The notes beneath the pieces are model-generated. The model was not told the DNA's origin, did not search any database, and was given only the letters and a program-made list of their open reading frames with translations. The position numbers were made by a program, and so were the translations under genes. A stretch of 64,000 nt of DNA, from contig NC_081410.1 in assembly GCF_030272615.1 (NCBI RefSeq), forward strand, positions 258,959,533 through 259,023,532, read 5' to 3'. Of the stretch, positions 47,331 through 58,470 are shown piece by piece. This DNA comes from Cryptomeria japonica (lineage: Eukaryota > Streptophyta > Pinopsida > Cupressales > Cupressaceae). The stretch's first letter is position 1. The number at the start of each line of letters is the position of its first letter.

Positions 47331-47897
47331 ACCTTGAAATCATGTCCTATTGACTAAGTTGTTTCAAGTAATGGTAGTTCAAGTAGCCAAATTGTTGATG
47401 CCACAAACAAATCACATCATCTGCATGAGTTAGTAAGAATTTCAAAGGAGAGTCAAACATAAAATGAGAAATCTGATATAGTTTGGACTAATGATCTTCT
47501 TTTCTCACAGCAAAAGTAGACCCATTATGCATTTCTATTATTACCACTATCTAGTGTGAAATCAACTCGCTTGCCAAAAATAGTGTGAGTGTTCTCATAA
47601 ATTAATAGGAGATTAGTTGATAAATATGGAACACAAAGGACATCCTCAAATATTCATTCAACCACATCAATAAACCCTGTCCCACATGCACTTCAATGAG
47701 AGTTTCATCACCCATTAGTATGTTAGGAATAGAACATGGCTCTAAAGAGGTGAAATCATCTCCTAAAGAATCCATGTGGTGTGATGCACTTGAGTCAATC
47801 ATCTAATAATTTGGTTGGGAACCAACAACAACTAGGGCCTTACCCTTTCCTTTCTCCTTACTCTTATCTATGTCCTTAGAACATCCTTCTGATGAAC
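47331..47897 (-). pseudogene. X2 protease region
   Basis: Reads MIDSSASHHMDSLGDDFTSL (47802) and PNILMGDETLIEVHVG, homologous to X1 32,660-32,408 and X3 62,415-62,209. DSG has become DSS. The left part matches the gag-pre-integrase stretch. Insertion G cuts the gag side at 47,898. Confidence 0.8.
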
Positions 47898-48157
47898 TAT
47901 AATACCACTCCCTCGACTAGACTCCGTTTAACTTAGTTTGACTCTGGTTGATTTCTTTGGTGGTTTATGTGACTAGATGATACTCTCTTATGTGATGGCT
48001 TTTAATATGTTGGTTATGCATTTTATCTTGATGGATGGTAAGATGTTAGATTATATGTGTATATACTAACCTTGGACTAACATATATTCTTTATATATGA
48101 GATATTTCTTGTGTTCATCTACTTGTATGGGTACAAGTCTATATGGGGTGTGAGAGG

Positions 48158-48585
48158 TGTTGAAATGTGGCGACTGATCAGCAAAGTACTGTACACTCAG
48201 CATGTATCCTCGCCGGGGTCCGGGGCCGGGCCCCAGGCAGGGGTTCGGGGGCAATAGCCCCCGAGAAAAATTTTTTTGCCATTTTTTTTGTTGATGAAAA
48301 CCAACATTGTAATAAAACCCTAAAAAAGGCCGACTTTGTTTGTTACCCTAAAAACGCATGTTATAAGCGGCTGGAATGCTTAAGGCATTGTAAGGTTGAT
48401 GTACTATTTTTGCTGGATAATAAGAAAGATTGGACGGCTGTGTATGGTGGACGTAACCCATTCTGGGTCAACCACATTAAATCTCTGTGTTATCTGTGTC
48501 CTATTTTATTTCTTTATCTTTTGTATTTAAATCTGCATATAATTGTTAGTTCATATTTGCTTCGGATCTGCTTGAAACCCTAACA
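48158..48585 (+). repeat. Element F, 5' LTR
   Basis: It starts TGTTGAAATGTGG and ends GAAACCCTAACA. It contains a G+C-rich block at about 48,210-48,264, unlike the AT-rich surroundings, with a perfect hairpin at 48245-48264 followed by A and T runs. Confidence 0.95.
48245..48264 (+). other. Hairpin in element F LTR
   Basis: TCGGGGGC and GCCCCCGA form an 8-bp stem around an AATA loop, followed by GAAAAATTTTTTT. The right LTR has the same structure at 52760-52779 with a GGCA loop and a G-T wobble. Confidence 0.7.
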
Positions 48586-48586
48586 G

Positions 48587-48600
48587 TTGGTATCAGAGTG
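48587..48600 (+). other. Element F primer binding site
   Basis: TTGGTATCAGAGTG follows the LTR end after one base. It matches the initiator-Met tRNA complement. Confidence 0.88.
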
Positions 48601-48645
48601 AGGTTTTCTATAAATTGGCAAGACTTTCAGATTTGAGTGGGAGCA

Positions 48646-49440
48646 ATGGAGGATTCCAAATTCAAGGTTGAAAAGTTTAACGGCGAGAATTATCAGTTAT
48701 GGAAAATGCAGATGGAGGATTACCTATATCAAAAGGATTTGTGGTGGCCATTGGAAGGAAAGGCAAAGAAACCGACCACAATATCAGATGAAGAGTGGGA
48801 CATTTTAGATAGAAAGGCACTGGGATCCATTCGATTGTGCCTTGCGTCGTCTGTAGCATTCAATATAACAGAAGCAAAAATGACTGTAGATTTGATGGCA
48901 ACATTGGCTAAGCTGTATGAAAAACCCTCGGCTTCGAATAAGGTATTTCTTATGAAGCGTTTGTTTAATTTGAAAATGAGGGAGGGAGGATCTATAGCGG
49001 AGCACTTAAATGAATTTAATACAATTACCAGTCAATTGTCTTTGGTAAAAATTACCTTTGCAGAAGAGGTTAGAGCTCTCTTGATTTTATGTTCTTTGCC
49101 AGAAAGTTGGAATAGCTTGGTTATGGCTGTAAGTAACTCTGTCTCTGGTAAAAATACTTTGGTATTTGATGATATTGTTGGTGTTATCCTAAGCGAGGAA
49201 ATGCGAAGGAAAAGCACAGGTGAGACTCCAACATCATCTGGTAGTGTTTTGAATGTGGAGAACAGAGGAAGATCAAAGGAAAGAGGAAAAGGCCTTGGGA
49301 ATGAGAAGTCACAAGGGAAGTCAAAAAAAGGACGCTCTCAATCTAGAGGAAAGAAAGATTGCTAGTACTGTGGAAAGCCTGGTCATCTAAAGAAAGACTG
49401 TTGGTCTCAGAAAAACAAAGAAGGAGACAAAAATGAAAAT
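48646..49440 (+). pseudogene. gag: Element F gag
   Basis: ATG 48646 begins MEDSKFKVEKFNGENYQLWK, the classic start of a copia UBN2-type gag. The capsid-like region runs to about residue 190 (MKRLFNLKMREGGSIAEHLN). A basic Arg/Ser/Lys linker and a zinc knuckle follow: YCGKPGHLKKDCW at about 49,366-49,404, with its first Cys just before a TAG stop at 49,363. An upstream GTG (48637) is in frame, but the ATG fits the family start. Gag forms the particle and packages RNA. Confidence 0.92.
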
Positions 49441-49900
49441 GACAGTAAGGAAGCTAATATTGCAAGTAATACTTTACAAGATGCTTTAATCTTATGTTTG
49501 GATAATGTTAATGATTCCTAGGTAATAGATTCTGGGGCTTCATTTCATGCTACACCCCATAGAAAATATTTTCTAGATTATGTTCAAGGTGATTTTGGAC
49601 AAGTATATTTGGGCGATGATGAGCCCTGTCAAATTGTTGGAAAAGGAAAGATAAAGATCAAGTTGCAGAATGGTAATGACTAGTTTCTGCAGGAGGTAAG
49701 ACATGTTCCTAATTTAAGAAGAAATTTAATTTCTGCAGGGCAACTGGGTAGTGAAGGTTGCATAGTTACCTTCTCAGATAGTATGTGGAAGGTCACTAAA
49801 GGATCATTAGTAGTAGCTAAAGGTGTGAAGGTAGGCACATTATATCTGTGTACTAGTAACACTTACTCTACCTTAGCTGCTACAGATAAAGTTACTACAG
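49441..49900 (+). pseudogene. Element F protease
   Basis: VIDSGASFHATPHRKYF at 49,522-49,572 is the copia retropepsin loop with the DSGAS active site. QEVRHVPNLRRNLISAGQLG at about 49,690-49,750 is the usual end. TAG stops at 49,519 and 49,681 stand where related proteins have Trp, so TGG to TAG is likely. The enzyme would cut the polyprotein. Confidence 0.9.
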
Positions 49901-50815
49901 GGACAACAACAATAAATGTTGCAAGAACAAATTCGATAATGTGGCACCATAGGCTTGGGCACATGAGTGAGAAAGGGATGAAAATCCTTCACTCCAAAAA
50001 TCTATTGCCAGGACTAAAGAAGATTGATTTAGAGTTTTGTGAAAACTATGTTTATGGTAAACAGAAAAGAGTCAGATTTCTCAAGGTTGGGAAAGAGAAG
50101 AAGAGAGAAGTTAGAGCTTGTACATTCAGATGTATGGGGACCGGCTCAGGTATCATCTCTTGGTGGCTCTTGTTATTATGTTATTTTTATTGATGACTCA
50201 ACCAGAAAAACATGGGTATATTTCCTAAAACAAAAATCAGATGTTTTTGAAACTTTTAAGAAATGGAAAGCTTTGGTTGAGAATGAGACAGGAAAAAAGT
50301 TGAAGTGTCTCAGATCGGATAATGGAGGTGAGTATTGCAGAAAAGCATTTGAAGATTACTGTTCCTTAAATGGGATTCGAAAGCAAAAGACAGTTCTAGG
50401 AACTCCACAGGAAAATGGTGTGTCAGAGAGAATGAATAGGACCATCATGGAACGTGCGAGGAGCATGAGATTGCATGCTGGATTGCCCTTACATTTTTGG
50501 GCAGATGCTGTACATACTGCTGTCTATTTGATAAATAGAGGACCTTCAACCCCTTTGGATGGTGGTATTCCAGAGGAGGCATGGACTGGTAAAAAGGTAA
50601 ATTATTCTTTTCTAAAAACTTTTGGTTGCGAAGCTTTTGTCCATGTTGATAAAGAAAACATAACCAAGCTTGATGCTAAATCTCAGAAATGTACCTTCAT
50701 TGGATATGGGATAGATGAATATGCCTATCGGTTATGGGATTTTGAAAATAAGAAAATAATTAGAAGTACAGATGTTATATTCAATGAGAAGGTTATGTAT
50801 AAAGAACAGATGTAG
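49901..50815 (+). pseudogene. Element F integrase
   Basis: Gag-pre-integrase: MWHHRLGHMSEKGMKIL and FCENYVYGKQKRVRF, giving the HHCC region with one Cys altered to Tyr. A one-base frameshift near 50,090 separates it from the core: ELVHSDVWGPAQ, LRSDNGGEYC and ENGVSERMNRTIMERARSMR provide D, D and E. The C-terminal domain has FGCEAFVHVDKEN and KCTFIGYGIDEYAYRLWDF. A TAG stop at 50,813 ends the frame. Confidence 0.92.
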
Positions 50816-51960
50816 GAAAAAAAGCATGAACAGGACAAACAAGAATATGTGGTGTTGGATGAGATTCCTGAAAATGAAATGCCACAGGTACCTGATGCTC
50901 AGCAACAACAGATTGTCCCACAAACTCCTGCAAGTGTTAGACATTCTACGAGGACAAGTAGACCCCCTGAAAGATTTTCTCCTTCTTTGTATTCTATTTT
51001 ATTAATGGATTCTGGTGAACCAGAAGAATATGAAGAAGCAATGCAGGTGGATGCCAAACAACAGTGGCAGCTAGGCATGAAAGAGGAGATGGACTCCTTG
51101 ATGAAAAATAAGACTTGGGACTTAGTCCCTTTACCTGCAGAAAAAAGAGCCTTGCCTAACAAATGGGTTTATCGGCTGAAGGAGGAGGAAGGAGGTCAGA
51201 AAAGATATAAGGCCAGACTTGTGGTAAAAGGTTTTGCACAGAAAAAGGGTATAGATTATGATGAAATATTTTCTCCAGTTGTAAAAATGACTTCAATTAG
51301 AACTGTACTTAGTCTTGTGGCTGCAGATGATTTACATCTTGAACAATTAGATGTCAAAACATCTTTTCTCCATGGAGATTTGGAGGATGAAATTTACATG
51401 TTGCAACCACAGGGATATGAGGTCAAAGGTAAGGAGAACTTGGTGTGCAGGTTGAAGTAAAGTCTGTATGGCCTAAAGCAAGCACCCCGACAATGGTATT
51501 TAAAATTTGATAGTTTCATGGCTGAACACGGTTATCATAGATGTCATTCTGATCATTGTGTATATTTTAAGAGTTTTGATAATGGCAGTTATATTATCCT
51601 GTTGCTTTATGTTGATGACATGCTTGTTGCTGGGTCTAACATGCAACATATAAATGATCTTAAACAGAAATTAGCCAGGTCATTTGCTATGAAGGATTTG
51701 GGTGCAGCTAAGCAAATTATCGGTATGAGGATTACACGGGACAGGAAAAATAAAACCTTGAATTTGTCCCAAAGTGAGTATATAAAGAAGGTGTTGAAAA
51801 GATTTAACATGCAGGATGCAAAAGCAGTTAGTACACCTTTGGCTAGTCATTTCAAATTGACTAAGGAGATGTGCCCAAAGGCACAGGAAGAGGTTAATAA
51901 AATGTCTAACATCCTGTATTCATTAGTTGTTGGTAGTCTGATGTATGCAATGGTATGAAC
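50816..51960 (+). pseudogene. pol: Element F reverse transcriptase
   Basis: Same frame as the integrase core. After an acidic linker come KNKTWDLVPLPAEKRALPNK, YKARLVVKGFAQKKGIDYDE, FSPVVKMTSIRTVLSLVAAD, LDVKTSFLHGDLEDEIYM, then TAA at 51,458 in place of a sense codon before SLYGLKQAPRQWY, and LLYVDDMLVAGS at about 51,603 with the catalytic Asp pair. TGA at 51,956 precedes TRPDIAHAVG. Apart from these stops the domain is complete. Confidence 0.94.
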
Positions 51961-52570
51961 AAGGCCAGATATTGCACATGCAGTGGGAGTTGTGAGCAGG
52001 TTTATGAGTAATCCAGGTATGGAACATTGGAATGTTGTGAAATGGATTCTTCGGTATTTGAAAGGAACTACTACGAAGGCATTATGTTTCAAAGGATCTA
52101 ATGCTGCTCTAAGTGGATTTGTTGACTCTGATCTGGCAGGTGATATCTATTCATGGAGGAGTACTACAGGGTATGTTTTTACTATAGGGGGAACTGCAGT
52201 CAGTTGGATTTCTAGGCTGCAAAAGGTTGTTGCACTTTCAACCACTGAAGCTGAGTATGTTGCTACTACAGAAGCCAGCAAAGAGATGATTTGGTTGCAA
52301 TGTTTTCTGAAGGAATTGGGTCAGACACAAGAAGATAGTCCATTGTATACTGATAGCCAGAGTGCCATTCATCTTGTGAAGAACTCTGCTTTTCATTCAA
52401 GGACAAAGCACATTCAGCTTAGGTGCCACTTCATCCGGACTATTTTGGAGGAGGGTCAGTTACGGCTTGAGAAGATTCACACAAGTGAGAATCCTGCCGA
52501 TATGTTCACAAAGGCAGTTCCCCAGGAGAAGCTGATTTCTTCATCAATTTCTGTTGGTCTTCTTGATTGA
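51961..52570 (+). pseudogene. Element F RNase H
   Basis: WILRYLKGTTTKALCF, then GFVDSDLAGDIYSWRSTTGY, STTEAEYVATTEASKEMIW, YTDSQSAIHLVKN and HIQLRCHFIRTILEEGQLRL. The catalytic D, E and D are present. It ends ADMFTKAVPQEKL...GLLD with the natural stop at 52,568. This part alone has no premature stop. Confidence 0.93.
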
Positions 52571-52657
52571 TAATTGTGGAATTTATACCAGTCAAGTCCT
52601 AGTGTTTTATCCAGCGGATGTTGCATGTATAGTGGTGTCGTGTAGTATCAGTCTCCA

Positions 52658-52667
52658 AGTGGGAGAT
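52658..52667 (+). other. Element F polypurine tract
   Basis: AAGTGGGAGA abuts TGTTGAAATG of the 3' LTR and is typical of copia elements. Confidence 0.85.
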
Positions 52668-53100
52668 TGTTGAAATGTGGCAACTGATCAGCAAAGTACT
52701 GTACACTCAGCATGTATCCTCACCAAGGTCCGGGGTCGGGCCGGGCCCCGGGTAGGGGTTTGGGGGCGGCAGCCCCCGAGAAAAATTTTTTTGCCATTTT
52801 TTTTGTTGATGAAAACCGACATTGTAATAAAACCCTAAAAAAGGCCGACTTTGTTTGTTGCCCTAAAAATGCATGTTATAAGCGGCTGGGATGCTTAAGG
52901 CATTGTAAGGTTGATGTACTGTTTTTGCTGGATAATAAGAAAGATTGGACGGCTGTGTATGGTGGACGTAACCCATTCTGGGTGAACCATGTTAAATCTT
53001 TGTGTTATCTGTGTCCTATTTTATTTCTTTATCTTTTGTATTTAAATCTGCATATAATTGTTAGTTCATATTTGCTTCGGATCTGCTTGAAACCCTAACA
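52668..53100 (+). repeat. Element F, 3' LTR
   Basis: At 433 bp it pairs with 48158-48585. It has an extra 5 bp in the GGGCC block and several CG to CA or TG changes. The AGAGG duplication follows. Confidence 0.95.
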
Positions 53101-53105
53101 AGAGG

Positions 53106-54500
53106 ATGATCTTCCATCACCCACTTCGAAGGGACATGGAATGTAATGACTCTCCTCCACTGGCGTGCCTGTTACGTTGGAATAATGTATTTGAATGTGC
53201 GACAATTTGTTTATACAGCTGCAGGTATTGAGTATTGACTCCACCTGAATCTTTAGGTCTGAGCATGCTCTTTGACCCAATGGAAAAGTGGAAAAATGAT
53301 TTATCAATTAGACCCTAATGCAACCATCATTCCTGTGGGAACGAGATGCTTGTCAGGTATCCCAATGTTTTGTTGCTTGTCATGTCAGTTGTTTGCCCTG
53401 TTAGTCTTTTGTGTTGGTCCTTCGTGTTTGGCTTGTCGCAGTTTGTTACCCTTGTGTGTAGTTTAATATTTATTTAATATTAATTTTCAATTTAATATTA
53501 ATGTTAAATTAATTAATATTATTGAAAATAGTGCTTTAATATATTTAGTTAATTACCTTAGTCTAGTGTTTTAATTTAATCTATTGTTTGGATAACAATT
53601 TAGTAAAAAGGAAGGCAAATATTTGTTTGGTATATTATTTGTGCTCCTAAAATAATCTATTCAAAAAAAATAAAAAATTCCTATTTAATTATTTTCAAAT
53701 TATATTTGTGTGAGGGGGAGTTACAAAAGAAATTAATGAGAAAAATTAATTAAAAAGTTATCGCATGCGGATTGGGAGTTACATTTGGGAAATTGATATA
53801 TTTTGCTTTTTGGAATTTATGGGGGGTTCTTCTGGCTGTGAAGTTTTCAGGGGTTTTTGGGCATGAAATTTTGGAGAATGGCTTCTGAAAGGTATTTTGT
53901 GAAATCTTTGTTTGGAAAAGAAGAAATGCAAATTAAGAAAAGGAGAAGGAATATTGGACATTGGTGGCCAAAATCTTCTGGATTAGAGCTCTCAGGAATG
54001 GATCGATACGTTTATTGCTTTTGCCTTTGTTTTCTAGATAGCGTATATAGGTTGGGGTTTTGATTCCTTTCTTGCATGTTAATTATCCTTTCTTTCTAAG
54101 TGAAATTTTGCCTGCTCGATTTACTAAGATGAGAAAATTTTAAAGAAAATTGTTTGATTTAAAAAAAAATGATCTATTTTGAATTTGTGTATCTGGAATT
54201 TTGGATTTGGCAAGTGAAATTTTATTCTCTTCTAGAATATTTCTATGAATCTCTGTTAGTTATATCTATTTGTATCTGCATATTTAATATCTTTTTTAGT
54301 TTTGTTGTGCGAATTGGTTTGGGTGTTGTGATTAACCCACGAAGGTGGGAAAACCCCGACTCACCATGGGCTATCCATGGTGGTGGGAGCCCATCCACCA
54401 TGGGCAACCCACCCACAGTGGGGAAACCACTATGGGAACATTGTATTCCCCCCCTGTCGATATTCCAACTTGCAAATAAATTAATATCGGTGCAGAATTT
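53106..54500. other. Element G body, left of the microsatellite
   Basis: No gene is seen. Overlapping CCATGG-centred inverted repeats lie at 54362-54402, and a TATATAGG box lies near 54,045, followed by T-rich sequence. Confidence 0.5.
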
Positions 54501-54535
54501 AATGTTCAGTCATATTTTCAATGCTTTGTGGTAAT

Positions 54536-54538
<3 letters not shown>

Positions 54539-54573
<35 letters not shown>

Positions 54574-54590
54574 CATATACATATATATAC

Positions 54591-54623
<33 letters not shown>

Positions 54624-54680
54624 CATATACATATATATACATATACATATACATATACATATATATATACATATATATAC

Positions 54681-54751
<71 letters not shown>
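54539..54751. repeat. Compound microsatellite (AC)n then (AT)n with ACATAT units
   Basis: About 14 AC dinucleotides are followed by nearly 190 bp of alternating AT broken by C or G. Long open frames through it on both strands are artefacts of the repeat. Confidence 0.97.
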
Positions 54752-56567
54752 AATTTCTGATCAATTCTTTATTGTATAAATATGTATTCTTTTGAATATG
54801 TAATATGTTTAGATAAATATTTATATGTCTATAATTTGGAATATGCAGTTTATCATGATAAGATAGTTTAATCAATAAATGTAGTTTCAATTTGGTTAAA
54901 TATAGCTAGGCATTGGTAAAATAGAGTAAAGGATTAAATTAGATATTTTCAGAATAATAGTTTTGAGCATGGAGTTACTTTCTGCAAATAATTATATACA
55001 TAATATTATATTTGGAAATTAGTTATATTTTTTAGAAAAATATAGATGTTATTTCATATAATCAATCAATCACGTGGTTAAGTTCCATTTAGAATTATTT
55101 ATCCACTTATGATCTTTAATAATCTTCACTTTATATGCAATTGATCAAATATAATAAAAACAAATTTGAAGGAGTGGATTTCAATGTTTATGAATTAATA
55201 TGATGACAGTAAGTCGAGGCAATGGAATAATGGAATTAATGTTGATTTGGATCTATTTGTTGTTGTCCAGAGGCTTAGGAAGGGAGCACATGGAATTCAT
55301 TATTTGATTTGGTCATGCTTCTCTTTTGATGACATTTGTTCAAGTCTCGCATGTTTGGAAAGCTAGATGATGTTTCCTAGCCTACCTTGGATTCTCCCTG
55401 TATGTTATCTTATTCTAGCAAGATGGTCAAACCTTGCCATGGTATTTTGGTGAATCACCATTTTGAGATTTCCGATTGACCCATGGTGTTGTGTGGATTC
55501 CTAGGTGCAATATTGGGGGAGTGGCTTTCATTGGGGGTCAAGACCCAAAGTGGTCGCCAAGGTAACTCAATGAGATTTTGTAATCAAGTGATAATATTAA
55601 TTAATGAACTTGGGTGGGTAGCTAGATAACATTAATAAAGATTAATTCTTGTTGCCTCTCTTACACTCAGGTGCTTGTATAGGGATAAGGTAAGTAGAGA
55701 AGGACTTGGAATGGATTCCACAAATCTTGTCCTTTGAAAGTTTGGTGTGGTCCACTAGTGTTTGTATGGGGGTTAGGGGTTGGGAGAGGTCACCAGGGTA
55801 ACCCAAGATGGGGGCCAAGACCTAGTTAAGACCTACCAGGGTAACTCATGACAACCTAGTGATGACACTCTTCCCTATTTCTACCCAGTGGTAACTTGCG
55901 TCTTTTATTCCCTTGTGAATTGCTTGAACCTCTAGAAGATGGTTTTTTTATTTTGAGCCTTCTATGGTTAAGCCTTGAGGCTTTTGTGGCTAAGTCCTGA
56001 GTTCTCTTATGTGTCATGTTGGTTCTCTTTCTAATTGCTTCCATCATGTGGGCTTGGTTGTTACCTCCTAGCATGGGGGGTGGACCTTATGGTACCACAC
56101 GACTGGGTGGAGTTTTATTCACACCCATTGGGTTTTGTTTGACCTTCTTCATGTTCGTGCTGGCACGTGGAGGATTGAAGACTATCATATTGATGCAGAT
56201 CTATGTATTCTTTTATTATTGTACTCTTGGAGATTGTATCCTTGTGGTTACCTTGTAATGTAACCAGTGATCTTATGTATATTCCTTTGGCAATGTAATA
56301 TGTATCTTGTTCCTTGTAAAGGACAATGTTATCTTATTAATGTGGTATCATATGCTCTTATGTATAGTTATAGTTATCCGTGAGTAACATCATTGTGGGG
56401 CCTTGAGGACTATTGCTTATGATTGTTTGTACATCATTTTATTGTCATGTTGCATCATTTATCTCAATGTATTTAAATGGATCTTCTTTTAATAATAAAA
56501 AACAATATTCTCATTTTATTGTTGTTTATTTTGTTTTGTCCTCTGGGCCTCATAGTGGGGTGTTACA
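54752..56567. other. Element G body, right part
   Basis: Non-coding. It has repeated phrases such as CCAGGGTAACCCAAG and CCAGGGTAACTCATG (55,790-55,850) and ends in an A-rich tract and GTGGGGTGTTACA. I recognise no gene. Confidence 0.5.
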
Positions 56568-56572
56568 CTAAC

Positions 56573-57463
56573 TCTTCTTGACTAAATTAGGCACCTTGAT
56601 ATTATATTTTCTAGAATATGTGAAAGATGATAAATTTGTTTCTTTAAACACTTATGTTCATAGTGGCCAAGCCTCTTATAGTAAGAACACTTGACCTTCT
56701 CCTTCTTAGTTTTATACTTTTTGATGAAGAGGTTTGATTATTTGCTTTTGAAGTAGAAAATTCCCAATCTTTATTCTTCTCTCCTTGGTTCTTTTTTTCT
56801 CATCTTTCTTACTAAAACCTTTTAATTATTTTGTGCCTTGATTTGCAACAAAGTTATGTAATATATAGGGTTTGATTGTACCCATTTAACCAATTTGTTC
56901 TACTCCATAGTGAACTCTGCAACAAATTCATCCAGAGAAGGCATTTTGAATGTGGTACCTAGGGAAAACATTGTAGCATAGAATGTAGAAACAAACAAGG
57001 AATAGTTAGGAACAAGCTCATAAATAATACTCAAGATCAATTTATTATCATTCTTCTTGACTCCACACTATTCCAACTATAATCTATAGATTTGAGTTTT
57101 GTGAGGAATTCTTATATAGTGTCAAAATTGGTTGAACTCAACCCTATGAGTTTATTCTCAAACTAAAGACCTCTTAACTCATCTTTCTTACCAAATAGGT
57201 TTTCCAAAGTGGTCCACACTCTATTTGGTGTAGAGGAAAATTCAATGTTAAAAAGAAGGTCAAGGGAGACTGACATACACAAAGTACCAAAGGCTTCATC
57301 AGATTTATTAAACTATTTTATCTTTCTTGCAACATCTTAAGGTTTTGTTTTGAGTGCCATCGTAACACGATGATATCCATGTCTTTTCATATATATTATT
57401 CTCTTATATTTCCATTAAAAAATATTTATATGGTGTTAAAAGAGGAACTACAAATGCATGCAT
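56573..57463 (-). pseudogene. X2 gag
   Basis: From ATG 57463 (MHAFVVPLLTPYKY) the minus strand aligns with X3 gag (63399, MDASAVPLLKPYDY), but stops and frame changes are frequent, so no long open frame remains. The knuckle region near 56,680 is decayed. Insertion G separates gag from protease. Confidence 0.75.
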
Positions 57464-58470
57464 GATAGAAAAAAACTAATATTGCAAAGAATCATAAAAA
57501 GTGCAAGAAAGAAGACACAAAAGACACCCCCCCAAATATTGCAAGGTTGGAACTTTATAATAAAAGCACTTACAAAGCATTTTATCAAATTACAATATTT
57601 TTTAGGGATTAATGGCTAAAATTTTTTCATATAAATAACTATGATGCAAAATCTAGAAAAAAAATGTCTCATAGCTATGTAATACTCTTCAATACCTTTC
57701 CAACGTCTATTTGTCTTTGAAAAATGGAGTTTTGAGGTGAAAGATATGACACGTTGAAGAGAAAAATAGGCAGCTTATTCAACCTACAATATCTGATGGA
57801 AAATGATCAAATTTTTCAATGAAAACCATGTGGATGGAAAATGATCGTTTCCAACTTTTATCAAGTATTTGTTTTTGGAAATCCAACACCTGAGGCAAAA
57901 GTTATGCAATTTTTAAAAAATGTTGTTGAATTTGCTGGCCTAAATGGCTCACACTTGATTCAAACTCAATTTTTGCAAAATTTATCAACTTTATTGAAAA
58001 AGATAAAAAACACAAGATTTTAGATGATGGGAAGCAAACCTAGATTTTTTTTTCCTGCGAACAAGTGGAAGTTAGAATTTTGAAGCTAGAATGAAAACAA
58101 CTCCAGTAAAAAAATTGAATTTTTATTTTCACTCTTATTTTTACTATGTCCTCCAAACTCTGATTATGGTTACATCAAATTCACTTCTAACTTTCTCAAG
58201 CCTTTTGGACACTTTGGAAATACTAAAGAAACCTCTAATATTACTAGAAAGTTGCAATCACTTAGATCTCACGGGAACACATGTATATATAAACCAGATT
58301 AACTAGAAGCTTATTTTCTTTTAAACTATTTTGATTCTCCAAGTCACACAAGAATGCAAGAGAAGAGACTACTCAATTTTTAAGAAAAATATTAGCTATC
58401 TAATAGTCTCGAATCTCTCTAAGAATCAGAAAATCAATGAGCTATACCAAATAACACGACTCTGAAACCA
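57464..58470 (-). other. X2 leader with primer site at 58459-58470
   Basis: About 1 kb of non-coding leader lies between LTR and gag. At its LTR end the minus strand reads TGGTTTCAGAGTC, a variant initiator-Met primer site. It is uninterrupted and so shows the empty site of element B: CTCTAATATTACTAG continues into GTTGCAATCAC. Confidence 0.8.

Larger units (their letters stand above)
48158..53100 (+). mobile_element. Element F: full-length Ty1/copia retrotransposon, disabled
   Basis: LTRs of 428 and 433 bp, TG...CA ends (TGTTGAAATGTGG to CCCTAACA), perfect AGAGG duplications at 48153-48157 and 53101-53105, a TGGTATCAGAG primer site, an AAGTGGGAGA polypurine tract and gag-PR-IN-RT-RH in copia order. 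By eye the LTRs differ at roughly 18 to 20 positions, nearly all transitions, plus one 5-bp indel. The polyprotein carries six premature stops and one frameshift. It is the youngest and best-kept autonomous-type element in the window. Confidence 0.95.
47898..56567 (+). mobile_element. Element G: very long solo-LTR-like unit, hosting element F
   Basis: The ends are imperfect inverted repeats: TATAATACCAC on the left and GTGGGGTGTTACA on the right, fitting LTRs that start TGTAACACCCC. The flanks TGAAC and CTAAC match at 3 of 5 bases. Without F it is about 3.7 kb with no coding content. A TATATAGG box lies near 54,045 and A-rich polyadenylation-like sequence near 56,500, which suggests plus orientation. 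It may be a solo LTR of a Ty3-type element or a heavily decayed element. Confidence 0.55.

Noticed and set aside
52712-53098. 128-codon ORF (and 48167-48583) as a gene
   Set aside because: It lies wholly in the two LTRs of element F and runs through the GC-rich hairpin. It is open by chance in both repeats.
54510-54890. ORFs of repeated Tyr-Ile or Thr-His
   Set aside because: They are translations of the AC/AT microsatellite.
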